NCBI GenBank assembly: GCA_002307315.1
Contig: DBTZ01000047.1
Span: 1-64,000, forward strand
From: Alphaproteobacteria bacterium UBA1303
Lineage (GTDB): Bacteria > Pseudomonadota > Alphaproteobacteria > Micropepsales > Micropepsaceae
Length of the DNA stretch: 64,000 nucleotides
Reading direction: 5' to 3'
The notes below the pieces were generated by a model. The model was not told where the DNA came from. It saw only the letters and a program-made list of their open reading frames with translations, and did no database searches. Shown here piece after piece: positions 57,701 through 64,000 of this stretch. A program made the position numbers and the translations under genes. The first letter of the stretch is position 1, and each line of letters starts with the position of its first letter.

Positions 57701-58051
57701 GCCGGCGCCACCCGCTTCCGGCCGATTCTGCTTACCGCGCTGGCGGCGATGATCGGGGCGGCGACCATCCTGACCGATCCGATTTTCCAGGGCTTGGCGA
57801 TATCGCTGCTGTTTGGCTTGGCCTCCTCGACCATGCTGACCGTGCTGGTGATTCCGGCGATCTATATCTGGCTGCGCAGCCCCGAGGAGGCGACGGCGGG
57901 GCCGCCGGGGGACGCGAGCACCGGTTTGCCGTCCGGCAATCCGCCAGCGAAGACAGTACGAACCTTTGTCGAGCAGACGAACCGAAACCTCCGCGCAATC
58001 GCGGCACGCATCAAAAATAGCGATTGGGTGCGCCGGCTTTTCGGCCGGTAA
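54701..58051 (+). CDS. RND efflux permease in the sulfide-response operon
   Basis: A 1116-residue proton-driven permease. It begins with a short cytoplasmic helix (GLSGKLTRATIKSPLTPLLL) and has GILVDDAIVVVENIARHWG as the relay helix near residue 420. A histidine- and glycine-rich cytoplasmic loop follows (GGEGAHGGEAHGEGKIG), and GIIVRNSILLIDFIRHG is a later helix. Sequence by eye is far from the MdtB/C-like pair at 20430-26847. The last 55 residues form a Pro/Gly then basic extension beyond the final membrane helix. No outer-membrane channel gene is adjacent. It ends the operon with no clear terminator. Confidence 0.93.
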   Translation: MNLGLSGKLTRATIKSPLTPLLLMAAVVFGLVALSVIPREEEPQISVPMVDISVKADGLKAADAAELITKPLEQIVKGINGVEHVYSQTQDDKVLVTARFFTGTKEDDAILRVQAKIRANYDKMPLGVQEPLIVGRGINDVAVMVLTLSPTPAAASRWNEKDLHTLARKVQAELTKVDNVGLTYIQGGADDEISVEPDPSKLALYGVTLAQLEAKLEGANRSFLAGGLRDGGRMAEAVAGKTLSGVPDIGLLLVTTRDGRPVYVRDLAKITIGPSPAEHHVWTFKRAHDWQITPAVSIAFAKRAGANAVVVSKQLVQRANALKGTLIPSNVEVEVTRDYGLTADDKANELLFHLGLATISIVLLIGFVIGWKEALVTLIVIPTTILLTMFAANLMGYTINRVSLFALIFSIGILVDDAIVVVENIARHWGMHDGRSRITAAIEAVAEVGNPTVVATLTVIAALLPMLFVSGMMGPYMAPIPANASAAMLFSFFVAMTIAPWALLKFSGGEGAHGGEAHGEGKIGAFYRRMASHVVSSKHNAKRFLAYVVIATVLVCLLFATKSVTVKLLPFDNKSELEVMVDLPEGATIEDTARVLFEAAAITKTLPEVGSIQAYAGVPAPFNFNGLVRHSYMRENSEQGELQVNLVDKSDRKRASHAIALALRNKLQALPLPAGAVIKVVEVPPGPPVMATLLAEIYGPDIATRRQVAAQTEKLFKQVPFIVDVDNSYGDPRPRLRITIDQDKLEYFGVTESEVYDTIGALLGGQKVGYSHRGIDRDPIEIVVRLPKNDLTWSQKLTATPVAANAQPGNKAVVELGDIVTVRRERGSPVLFRRDGRYADMVTGEMAGEYEAPVYGMGAVNGLIDKYDWGTLPKPKVLLHGQPNDETRPSLLWDGEWEVTYVTFRDMGAAFMIAILGIYVLVVAQFGSFKLPLVVLTPIPLTLIGIVIGHFLFGAPFTATSMIGFIALAGIIVRNSILLIDFIRHGSHQTGKPLRDVLLDAGATRFRPILLTALAAMIGAATILTDPIFQGLAISLLFGLASSTMLTVLVIPAIYIWLRSPEEATAGPPGDASTGLPSGNPPAKTVRTFVEQTNRNLRAIAARIKNSDWVRRLFGR

Positions 58052-58749
58052 ACGAGCCGGAGCAACATACCGAAACATTGCCGCTGACACGGCATCATAA
58101 TATTGCCAAATTTTGCCATAATATAAAAAATATTTTCGCAGTCACGCCGTCGGTAAAAAATATTGAAGTAGATTGCTATGTATTACTCGGACAATTTTGC
58201 GGCAGATCAAGACAAGACGAGAGTTTCACTCCGGTCGTAGATTTTGCTGCATTTGCCCATGAGCAGAATATAGGCAGCGATTTTTTCTTTTATTCGCAGA
58301 AACGTGAATTAACGGGCAGCCAATTCATCAGGTGCGGCGACATGGGATGCAGAATTTTGCAACGTATTCCGTATAGTGTGGCCGCTGGTTCGTCCGGTTT
58401 CGTCGAAAACGGAAGAACGGCATGGCTACCGGCGGCGGCGACGGGTGCGCAGCAGGGAGCCCGTATGTGCTTTGAGACGCGTTTTTGCGCAGACATATGT
58501 CCCGCGTCGACGATGCGTTCGCCCGCCGGAGTGAGGAATTTCGGGTTGGATCATGACGTGTGTTGGCGGCCATCCCGGCAAAACGAATACCCGGCCGCAA
58601 CCGCAAACACCTCCGCGCATTGCCCGCTATCGTCGCGTGGCTCGATTTAGCCCGAGCAGTTAAGACTATTCTTCGCCCAGGAAGCTTGGAATGGCACTCA
58701 ACATTCTATCAAGGCGGACCAAACCGCCCGTAACAAAACAGGAGAGAGC
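58052..58749. other. 698-bp gene-poor region before the Por operon
   Basis: The first 250 bp are unusually AT-rich for this window (repeated TTGCCA and AATATT stretches around 58105-58170). The rest returns to normal composition. Open frames on either strand have no recognisable domains and no good start signals, so none is called. The 3' end must contain the promoter and AGGAGAG ribosome site of the gamma-subunit gene. It could be a decayed gene, an unrecognised RNA or a large regulatory region. Confidence 0.45.
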
Positions 58750-59319
58750 ATGCTTCAAATTCGCTTTCATGGCCGAGGAGGCCAAGGCGTGGTGACGGCG
58801 GCGGAAATGCTGTCGGTGGCGGCCTTCCTCGAAGGCAAGCACGCCGCGGCGTTTCCCAGTTTCGGTTCGGAGCGCATGGGTGCCCCGGTGATGTCGTTCT
58901 GCCGGATCGACGACAAGGAAATCCGCTTGCGCGAACCGGTTCTCGATCCCGATATTCTGATTGTCCAGGATCCGACGCTGTTCCGCGTTGTCGACGTGTT
59001 CGGCGGGTTGAAGCCCGAGGGCTATCTTCTGGTCAACAGCCACAAGTCCGCCGCCGACATCGGCCTTAAGGGCGCCGTCGAGAAACTGCCGTCCGGGCAT
59101 GTCTGCGTGGTGCCGGCCTCCGAGATCGCGCAGGAGCATGTCGGCCGGCCGTTGCCCAACGCCGCGCTTTTGGGTGCGTTTGCGGCATTGACCAAGGCGA
59201 TTAAGCTCGCCTCGGTGGAAGCGGCCATTCGCGAAGCCTTCGCCGGCAAGGTCGGCGAGAACAACGTCGCCGCGGCCAAGGCCTGTTTCGAAGCGGTTGC
59301 CGGCAAAGTCGCCGCCTGA
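58750..59319 (+). CDS. 2-oxoacid:ferredoxin oxidoreductase, gamma subunit
   Basis: A 189-residue subunit that binds coenzyme A and closes the active site. The family start is textbook: IRFHGRGGQGVVTAAEMLS, followed by SFGSERMGAPVMSFCRID and PDILIVQDPTLF. It is first of four tightly spaced genes (12-, 13- and 0-bp gaps) preceded by an AGGAGAG ribosome site. The operon as a whole converts pyruvate or a related 2-oxoacid and CoA to acyl-CoA, CO2 and reduced ferredoxin; subunit sequences favour pyruvate (PorC). Confidence 0.92.
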   Translation: MLQIRFHGRGGQGVVTAAEMLSVAAFLEGKHAAAFPSFGSERMGAPVMSFCRIDDKEIRLREPVLDPDILIVQDPTLFRVVDVFGGLKPEGYLLVNSHKSAADIGLKGAVEKLPSGHVCVVPASEIAQEHVGRPLPNAALLGAFAALTKAIKLASVEAAIREAFAGKVGENNVAAAKACFEAVAGKVAA

Positions 59320-59331
59320 GGGAGAATATTC

Positions 59332-60585
59332 ATGCTGAAACAAATAGAAGGTTCGGTATCGACGGCGGAAGCCATCGGCCTGTGCCGGCCGGAAGTTATC
59401 TGCGCCTATCCGATTACCCCGCAGACCCACATCGTCGAGGGCCTGGGGCGGATGGTGAAACAAGGTGCGATCAAAAATTGCGAATTCATTAATGTGGAAT
59501 CCGAATTCGGCGCGATGAGCGCCTGCATTGGCTCCTCGGTCGCAGGCGCCCGTACCTATACCGCCACCGCGTCGCAAGGACTGCTGTTCATGTGCGAGGC
59601 GGTCTATAACGCCTCCGGCATGGGCCTGCCCATCGTGATGACGCTGGGCGTGCGCGCCATCGGCGCCCCGATCAACATCTGGAACGATCATTCCGACGCC
59701 ATGGCCTTGCGCGACGCCGGCTGGCTGCAGCTTTTTGCCGAAAACAACCAGGAAGCCGGCGATTTGCATATTCAGGCGTTCAAGCTGGCCGAGGCGGTGT
59801 CGATCCCGGTGATGGTCTGCGTCGACGGGTTCATTCTCACCCATGCGGTCGAACGGGTCGACATTCCCACTCAGGAAGACGTCGATGCCTATCTGCCGCC
59901 GTTCGATCCGGTTCAAGTGGTCGATCCCAAGGCACCGATGTCGATCGGTTCGATGGTCGGCCCCGAAGCCTTCACCGAAGTGCGCTGGCTGCAAAACTAC
60001 AAATACGGTCAGGCGGAAAAAATGATTCCGGCCCTCAACACCGAATTCAAGGCCAGGTTTGGCCGCGATACTGGCGGGCTTTTGCGCACCTACAAGATGG
60101 ACGACGCCGAAATCGTCGCGGTGGCGATGGGTTCCGTCAACGGCACCATCAAGGACACCATCGATCAATTGCGCGAGGAAGGCCTTAAAGTCGGCCTGGT
60201 GACATTGGTTTCCTACCGTCCGTTCCCGGCCGAGGCGCTGAAGGCCGCACTCAAAGGGCACAAGACGGTGGTCTGCGTCGAACGCGCCTTCAATTTCGGC
60301 ATGGGCGGCCCGCTGTCCTCCGATCTCGAACACGCCCTCAAGACGCTGCCCAACACGCCGCGGGTGCTGACCTGCATCGCCGGCCTCGGCGGCCGCCCGA
60401 TCACCCGCGCATCGCTTCGCGAGATGTTCAAGAAGGCCAAAAAGGAGCCGTGGAACGGCATGCTGTTCCTCGATCTCAATCAGAAGATCGTCGACGACGA
60501 AGTCAAGCACATGACGTCGGTGCGCAAGTCCGGCCCGCTGGCCGAAAACGTCGTAGCGCGCGTCAAAACGCCGGCCGCGGAATAA
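59332..60585 (+). CDS. porA: 2-oxoacid:ferredoxin oxidoreductase, alpha subunit
   Basis: A 417-residue subunit carrying domains I and II. The pyrimidine-binding domain shows VICAYPITPQTHIVEGLGRM and NVESEFGAMSACIGSSVAGA with the TPP-activating glutamate, then TATASQGLLFMCEAVYNASG. A transketolase C-like domain follows (VAVAMGSVNGTIKDTIDQL, then LVSYRPFPAEALKAAL). Pyruvate is the likely substrate by resemblance to PorA; other 2-oxoacids cannot be excluded. Confidence 0.9.
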   Translation: MLKQIEGSVSTAEAIGLCRPEVICAYPITPQTHIVEGLGRMVKQGAIKNCEFINVESEFGAMSACIGSSVAGARTYTATASQGLLFMCEAVYNASGMGLPIVMTLGVRAIGAPINIWNDHSDAMALRDAGWLQLFAENNQEAGDLHIQAFKLAEAVSIPVMVCVDGFILTHAVERVDIPTQEDVDAYLPPFDPVQVVDPKAPMSIGSMVGPEAFTEVRWLQNYKYGQAEKMIPALNTEFKARFGRDTGGLLRTYKMDDAEIVAVAMGSVNGTIKDTIDQLREEGLKVGLVTLVSYRPFPAEALKAALKGHKTVVCVERAFNFGMGGPLSSDLEHALKTLPNTPRVLTCIAGLGGRPITRASLREMFKKAKKEPWNGMLFLDLNQKIVDDEVKHMTSVRKSGPLAENVVARVKTPAAE

Positions 60586-60598
60586 GGAGCAGCCATAG

Positions 60599-61621
60599 AT
60601 GAACAATATTCTCGACTTGGAACCGACGCAAAAGCTGAAGTTCTATCAAAAGGGCACCTTCACCGTCGGCAACCGTCTGGTGTCGGAAGAGGAACGCGCC
60701 GTGCAATCCTCGATGGGGCGTTCCAATTCCATCAACTGCGGCCATCGCGGCTGCCGCGGCTGCGGCGAAGCCTTGGGCGCGCGCTTTGCGGTCGACGCCG
60801 CGATGCGGGCTTGCGACAACAATCTGGTCGTGGTCAACGCCACCGGCTGCCTGGAAGTGTTCTCGACGCCGTATCCCGAAAGCGCCTGGCAGGTCGCCTG
60901 GGTGCATTCGCTGTTCGGCAACGCTGCGGCGGTCGCCACCGGCGTTGCCGCCGCCTATCGCGTCAAGGGCCGTAAAGAGGTCCGGGTGATGGCGCAAGGC
61001 GGCGACGGCGGCACCACCGACATCGGCCTCGGCTGCCTGTCCGGCATGTTCGAGCGCAACGACGACGTGATGTACATCTGCTACGACAACGAAGCCTACA
61101 TGAACACCGGCGTGCAGCGCTCAAGCGCCACCCCGCCGGCGGCACGCACCGCCACCACCGATGCGGTCGGTCCCGAACCGGGCAACGTGTTCGGCACCGG
61201 CAAGTCGGTTGCCCGCATCGCCATGGCGCATCGCATTCCCTACGTCGCCACCGCCACGGTTGCCGACCTGCACGATCTCGAACGCAAAGTCATTAAGTCG
61301 ATGAGCATCCACGGCGCCCGTTACATCCACATCAACGTGCCCTGTCCGCTGGGCTGGGGCGCCCAATCGCACGACACCATCCGTCTGGCGCGGCTGGCGG
61401 TCGAAACCGGCATCTTTCCGGTCTACGAAGGCGAGTACGGCAAGGTTACCGAGAGCCGCAAGATTCGCGACAGGCAGCCGGTCGAAGCGTTCCTTAAGCC
61501 ACAGCGCCGTTTCGCCCATCTGTTCAAGAAGCCGAACGATCCGCGCATCGCCCAGATTCAGGCCATCGCCGATGCGAACATCGCCGAGTTCGATCTCATC
61601 GCCAAAGAGGACCAAGAATAA
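60599..61621 (+). CDS. porB: 2-oxoacid:ferredoxin oxidoreductase, beta (TPP-binding) subunit
   Basis: A 340-residue subunit that binds thiamine diphosphate and a proximal [4Fe-4S] cluster. Cysteines cluster in NCGHRGCRGCGEALGARF. The TPP site is AQGGDGGTTDIGLG followed by ICYDNEAYMNTGVQRS. NVPCPLGWGAQSHDTI holds a further cysteine. An N-terminal stretch of about 45 residues precedes the conserved core. Its stop codon shares a base with the ATG of the next gene, so the flavoprotein is translationally coupled. Confidence 0.92.
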   Translation: MNNILDLEPTQKLKFYQKGTFTVGNRLVSEEERAVQSSMGRSNSINCGHRGCRGCGEALGARFAVDAAMRACDNNLVVVNATGCLEVFSTPYPESAWQVAWVHSLFGNAAAVATGVAAAYRVKGRKEVRVMAQGGDGGTTDIGLGCLSGMFERNDDVMYICYDNEAYMNTGVQRSSATPPAARTATTDAVGPEPGNVFGTGKSVARIAMAHRIPYVATATVADLHDLERKVIKSMSIHGARYIHINVPCPLGWGAQSHDTIRLARLAVETGIFPVYEGEYGKVTESRKIRDRQPVEAFLKPQRRFAHLFKKPNDPRIAQIQAIADANIAEFDLIAKEDQE

Positions 61622-63249
61622 TGGATCATCCTTTTGCCATTACGCTCGACGTGGGATCGAGCCTCAACAACCAGACCGGTTCCTGGCGCGTATCCCGGCC
61701 GGTCTATCTCGACCGGCTGCCGCCCTGCAACAATGCCTGCCCCGCCGGCGAGAACATCCAGGAATGGCTGTTCCACGCCGAGAGCGGCGATTACGAAACC
61801 GCCTGGCGGGCGCTTACCAAAAACAATCCGCTGCCGGCCTGCATGGGCCGCGTCTGCTATCATCCGTGCGAAGACGCCTGCAACCGCATCACGGTGGATT
61901 CGGCGGTCGGCATCAACTCGGTCGAACGCTTCCTCGGCGACGAAGCCATCAAGAAGGGCTGGAAGTTCGACAAGCCGGCCACGGAAACCGGCAAGAAGGT
62001 GCTGGTGATCGGCGCCGGGCCGTCGGGGCTTTCCGCCGCCTATCATTTGCGCCGCCTCGGCCACAGCGTGACCATCCGCGATGCCGGCCCCAAGGCGGGC
62101 GGCATGATGCGCTTCGGCATTCCCTCCTACCGCTTGCCGCGCGACGTGCTGGATGCGGAAATTCAGCGCATCGTCGACATGGGCGTCGAGATCAAGCTCG
62201 ACAGCCATGTCGCCAACGTCTTGCAGGCCAAGACCGAGGGCAAGTTCGACGCGGTGTTCCTGGCGGTCGGCGCCCACATCGGCAAGCACACCAATATTCC
62301 GGCCGGCGCGGCGGCGAAGATTGTCGATGCCGTCTCGGTGCTGCGTTCGATGGAAGGCGGTGAAAAGCCGCTGTTGGGCCGCAGAGTCGTGATCTACGGC
62401 GGCGGTAACACCGCCCTCGATGTCGCCCGCACCGCCAAGCGGTTGGGCGCCACCGAGTCAATCATCGTCTATCGCCGCAATCGCGAGAAGATGCCCGCCC
62501 ACGACTTTGAGCTCGAAGAAGCGCTCGAAGAAGGCGTGGTGATGAAGTGGCTTTCCACCATTAAGCGCTTTGACGACGACGGCAAGCTCACCGTCGAAAA
62601 GATGAAGCTCGACGAGACCGGCTGGCCCCAGCCGACCGGCGAGTACGAAACCCTGGAAGCGGACAGCGTGGTGCTGGCGCTTGGCCAGGATGTCGATCTG
62701 TCGCTGCTCGACGGCGTGCCCGGTCTCGTCATCAATAAAGGCGTGGTCGAGGTCAACAAGCAAATGATGACCGGCGCGGCCGGCATCTTCGCCGGCGGCG
62801 ACATGGTGCCGTCGGAACGTACCGTCACCGTGGGCATCGGCCACGGCAAGAAGGCCGCACGCAACATCGACGCCTGGCTCAAGGGCGAAACCTACGATGC
62901 GGCGCCCAAGCACGATTTGGCGGTCGCCGACAACCTCAACACCTGGTACTACACCGACGCGCCGCATACGGTACGCCCGACCCTCGACATGGTGCGCCGC
63001 CAGAGCACCTTCGAAGAGGTGGTCAAAGGCCTGGACGAAACCAACGCGCTGTACGAAGCCCGCCGCTGCCTGTCCTGCGGCAACTGCTTCGAATGCGACA
63101 ACTGCTACGGCGTCTGCCCCGACAACGCAGTGATCAAACTGGGACCGGGCAAGCGCTTCAAGTTCAACTACGATTACTGCAAGGGCTGCGGCATCTGCGC
63201 CTCCGAATGCCCCTGCGGCGCCATCAAGATGGTGGCGGAAGACATCTGA
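61621..63249 (+). CDS. GltD-like FAD/NAD(P) oxidoreductase with C-terminal 2x[4Fe-4S] ferredoxin domain
   Basis: A 542-residue electron-transfer subunit. An N-terminal Fe-S domain (CNNACPAGENIQEW, then CMGRVCYHPCEDACNR) is followed by an FAD-binding fold (GAGPSGLSAAYHLRRLGH). The NAD(P)-binding fold (YGGGNTALDVARTAKRLG) comes next, then the second FAD motif GIFAGGDMVPSERTV. The C-terminus adds a bacterial ferredoxin domain: CLSCGNCFECDNCYGVCP and CKGCGICASECPCGAI. It combines the roles of PorD ferredoxin and an NAD(P)H:ferredoxin-type reductase. It probably couples 2-oxoacid oxidation to NAD(P)H directly, or the reverse. A strong terminator follows. Confidence 0.9.
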   Translation: MDHPFAITLDVGSSLNNQTGSWRVSRPVYLDRLPPCNNACPAGENIQEWLFHAESGDYETAWRALTKNNPLPACMGRVCYHPCEDACNRITVDSAVGINSVERFLGDEAIKKGWKFDKPATETGKKVLVIGAGPSGLSAAYHLRRLGHSVTIRDAGPKAGGMMRFGIPSYRLPRDVLDAEIQRIVDMGVEIKLDSHVANVLQAKTEGKFDAVFLAVGAHIGKHTNIPAGAAAKIVDAVSVLRSMEGGEKPLLGRRVVIYGGGNTALDVARTAKRLGATESIIVYRRNREKMPAHDFELEEALEEGVVMKWLSTIKRFDDDGKLTVEKMKLDETGWPQPTGEYETLEADSVVLALGQDVDLSLLDGVPGLVINKGVVEVNKQMMTGAAGIFAGGDMVPSERTVTVGIGHGKKAARNIDAWLKGETYDAAPKHDLAVADNLNTWYYTDAPHTVRPTLDMVRRQSTFEEVVKGLDETNALYEARRCLSCGNCFECDNCYGVCPDNAVIKLGPGKRFKFNYDYCKGCGICASECPCGAIKMVAEDI

Positions 63250-63277
63250 TCTTCCGCATCATCGTCTGAATGCGAGA

Positions 63278-63310
63278 AACGGCCCGGAGCGATCCGGGCC
63301 GTTTTTTTTC
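63278..63310 (+). terminator. Intrinsic terminator of the Por operon
   Basis: AACGGCCCGGA (63278-63288), loop GCGA and TCCGGGCCGTT (63293-63303) form an 11-bp stem running into a T-tract that ends at 63309. It is 29 bp after the last stop codon. Confidence 0.93.
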
Positions 63311-63385
63311 ACACACATCCGTCAACCGATTTGAGGGCGGCAGCCCTCAAATAGAAGTGAAGCCCGCCCATCGCAGCGCGCCGTT

Positions 63386-63772
63386 TCACGCCTGTTTTAT
63401 ATCCGTTCTTGAAAAATCCTCGCCGACGAACAGCAGCTTGGCATCGAGCGCCTTGGCGACGGCATAGGAAAAGCAATCGCCCAAATTCAGTTTGGCCGGA
63501 TGGCGGCCTTTGCCGTAGGCCAGGAAGGCCGCTTGCGCCCACTCGGTCTGAGACAGGTCGACGGGACAAAGCGATATGCCCGCCTTCTTAAGATGCTCGG
63601 CAACGACGGCGTTTGGATTTGGGCTGACGCGCGACAACACCATTGTCGCCTCCACCACGGACAGGGGCGACACGACTCGTTTTTCATCCGCGAACAAGCG
63701 CCGGGCGACATCTTCGAAGCCCGGCTCGGACGTAACAATGGCAACGATGGCCGATGTATCGACGACGATCAC
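63386..63772 (-). CDS. vapC: VapC-type PIN-domain ribonuclease toxin
   Basis: A 128-residue PIN-domain protein. The acidic metal-binding residues are D5 (VVDTSAIVAI), E41 (VVEATMVLS), D99 (NLGDCFSYAVA) and D119 (VGEDFSRTDI), in the VapC order. VapC toxins cleave tRNA or rRNA when released from VapB. It overlaps the upstream antitoxin gene by 4 bp, the usual coupling. The pair lies beyond the Por terminator at the window edge. Confidence 0.9.
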   Translation of the reverse strand: MIVVDTSAIVAIVTSEPGFEDVARRLFADEKRVVSPLSVVEATMVLSRVSPNPNAVVAEHLKKAGISLCPVDLSQTEWAQAAFLAYGKGRHPAKLNLGDCFSYAVAKALDAKLLFVGEDFSRTDIKQA

Positions 63773-64000
63773 ACCGGCAATCCGTTTTCGTCATAAAGTT
63801 CGTCCATCAATTCGCGCGCGGTCCGCGTATCCCCGTTTGCCAGCCGTCTTGCGGCAATTTCCTCCTGCAACGGACGGATGGCGGCAAGGAATTCTGCCGC
63901 CGTCTGCGCCGGCCGTTCGGCATGGATACGCGCCAGCCGCTCCAATGCGGCCTTTTCCACCGCTTCGGTTAAGCCCTCACCGGAGGCGGCGGCCAGATCG
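63769..64000 (-). CDS. vapB: VapB-like antitoxin (PSK/Rv0623 type), 5' end beyond window
   Basis: An open frame continues to the window edge, so the start is not visible. The visible part reads DLAAASGEGLTEAVEKAALE and then RIHAERPAQTAAEFLAAIRP, the ribbon-helix-helix-type N-terminal helix of Rv0623-like antitoxins. It ends with the toxin-binding tail LMDELYDENGLPV. A GTG at 63960 is in frame, but the residues before it match the family and argue for an earlier start. It overlaps vapC by 4 bp and should repress their shared promoter. Confidence 0.82.
   Translation of the reverse strand, partial: DLAAASGEGLTEAVEKAALERLARIHAERPAQTAAEFLAAIRPLQEEIAARRLANGDTRTARELMDELYDENGLPV

Noticed and set aside
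58024..58650. 208-codon plus-strand open frame after the RND permease
   Set aside because: Overlaps the permease end, mixed composition, no ribosome site and no recognisable fold.
58666..60606. 646-codon minus-strand open frame
   Set aside because: Antisense to the Por gamma and alpha genes, which carry clear family motifs; the frame itself has none.
1..64000. CRISPR arrays, rRNA or tRNA genes, insertion sequences, prophage
   Set aside because: No spaced direct-repeat array, no T-loop-like motif in the gaps and no transposase, integrase or phage structural protein was recognised.

Overview
The window reads as one GC-rich (about 60% by eye) bacterial chromosome segment with almost gap-free coding. 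Gene families and order point to an alphaproteobacterium, probably of the Rhodospirillales type. The main clues are miaA-ilvB-ilvN-ilvC followed by leuA, hflK-hflC next to a Do-like protease, ialB-family proteins, an FNR-type regulator, a SqrR/BigR-type ArsR regulator and a Por-type ferredoxin oxidoreductase. No species is claimed. I see no rRNA or tRNA gene, CRISPR array, transposase or phage gene.

Layout. 1-7286 (minus) is a branched-chain amino acid block: miaA, an ilv leader peptide with attenuator, ilvB, ilvN, ilvC, an M28 peptidase, then a leucine-rich leader and the start of leuA. 7266-8135 is serB. 8128-12883 (minus) is hflK-hflC, a membrane glycosyltransferase and a Do-like protease. 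13101-14835 (plus) is an Mrp/ApbC Fe-S carrier and a degenerate 2OG-oxygenase-like protein. 14859-17788 (minus) is a CcmF-CcmG fusion with ccmI. 17872-19281 is uxaC and 19503-20312 is an MlaA-type lipoprotein. 20430-28371 (minus) is an MdtABC-type tripartite RND system without its outer-membrane channel. 28666-29870 is a tandem IalB pair.

30039-38445 (minus) is a compact Wzx/Wzy-type exopolysaccharide operon: initiating transferase, WecG-type transferase, flippase, GT2, polymerase/ligase, GT2 and a Wzc-like co-polymerase with a degenerate kinase domain. An XRE regulator (39073-39495) is divergent from it. Then come ppc, a tandem universal stress protein, an FNR-type regulator, an ADP-forming acyl-CoA synthetase, an ElaB/YqjE-like pair, a Gfo/Idh/MocA oxidoreductase and an M16 peptidase.

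51382-58051 is the most coherent accessory module. A sulfide:quinone oxidoreductase and a small membrane protein point one way. A persulfide-sensor-type ArsR repressor, a rhodanese and a complete RND adaptor/permease pair point the other way. The two sides share one 34-bp region holding two overlapping, opposed sigma70-type promoters. I infer one regulator controlling sulfide oxidation, sulfane-sulfur handling and an efflux pump of unknown substrate. 58750-63249 is a four-gene 2-oxoacid:ferredoxin oxidoreductase operon whose last subunit is a GltD-like flavoprotein with extra ferredoxin clusters. The window ends in a VapBC-type toxin-antitoxin pair cut by the edge.

Working together: the ilv and leu genes make branched-chain amino acids under leader-peptide control. 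ppc, the Por operon, the ADP-forming synthetase and FNR suggest a flexible, partly micro-oxic carbon metabolism. ccm genes and SQR feed a respiratory chain. Polysaccharide, MlaA, RND and HflKC genes maintain the envelope.
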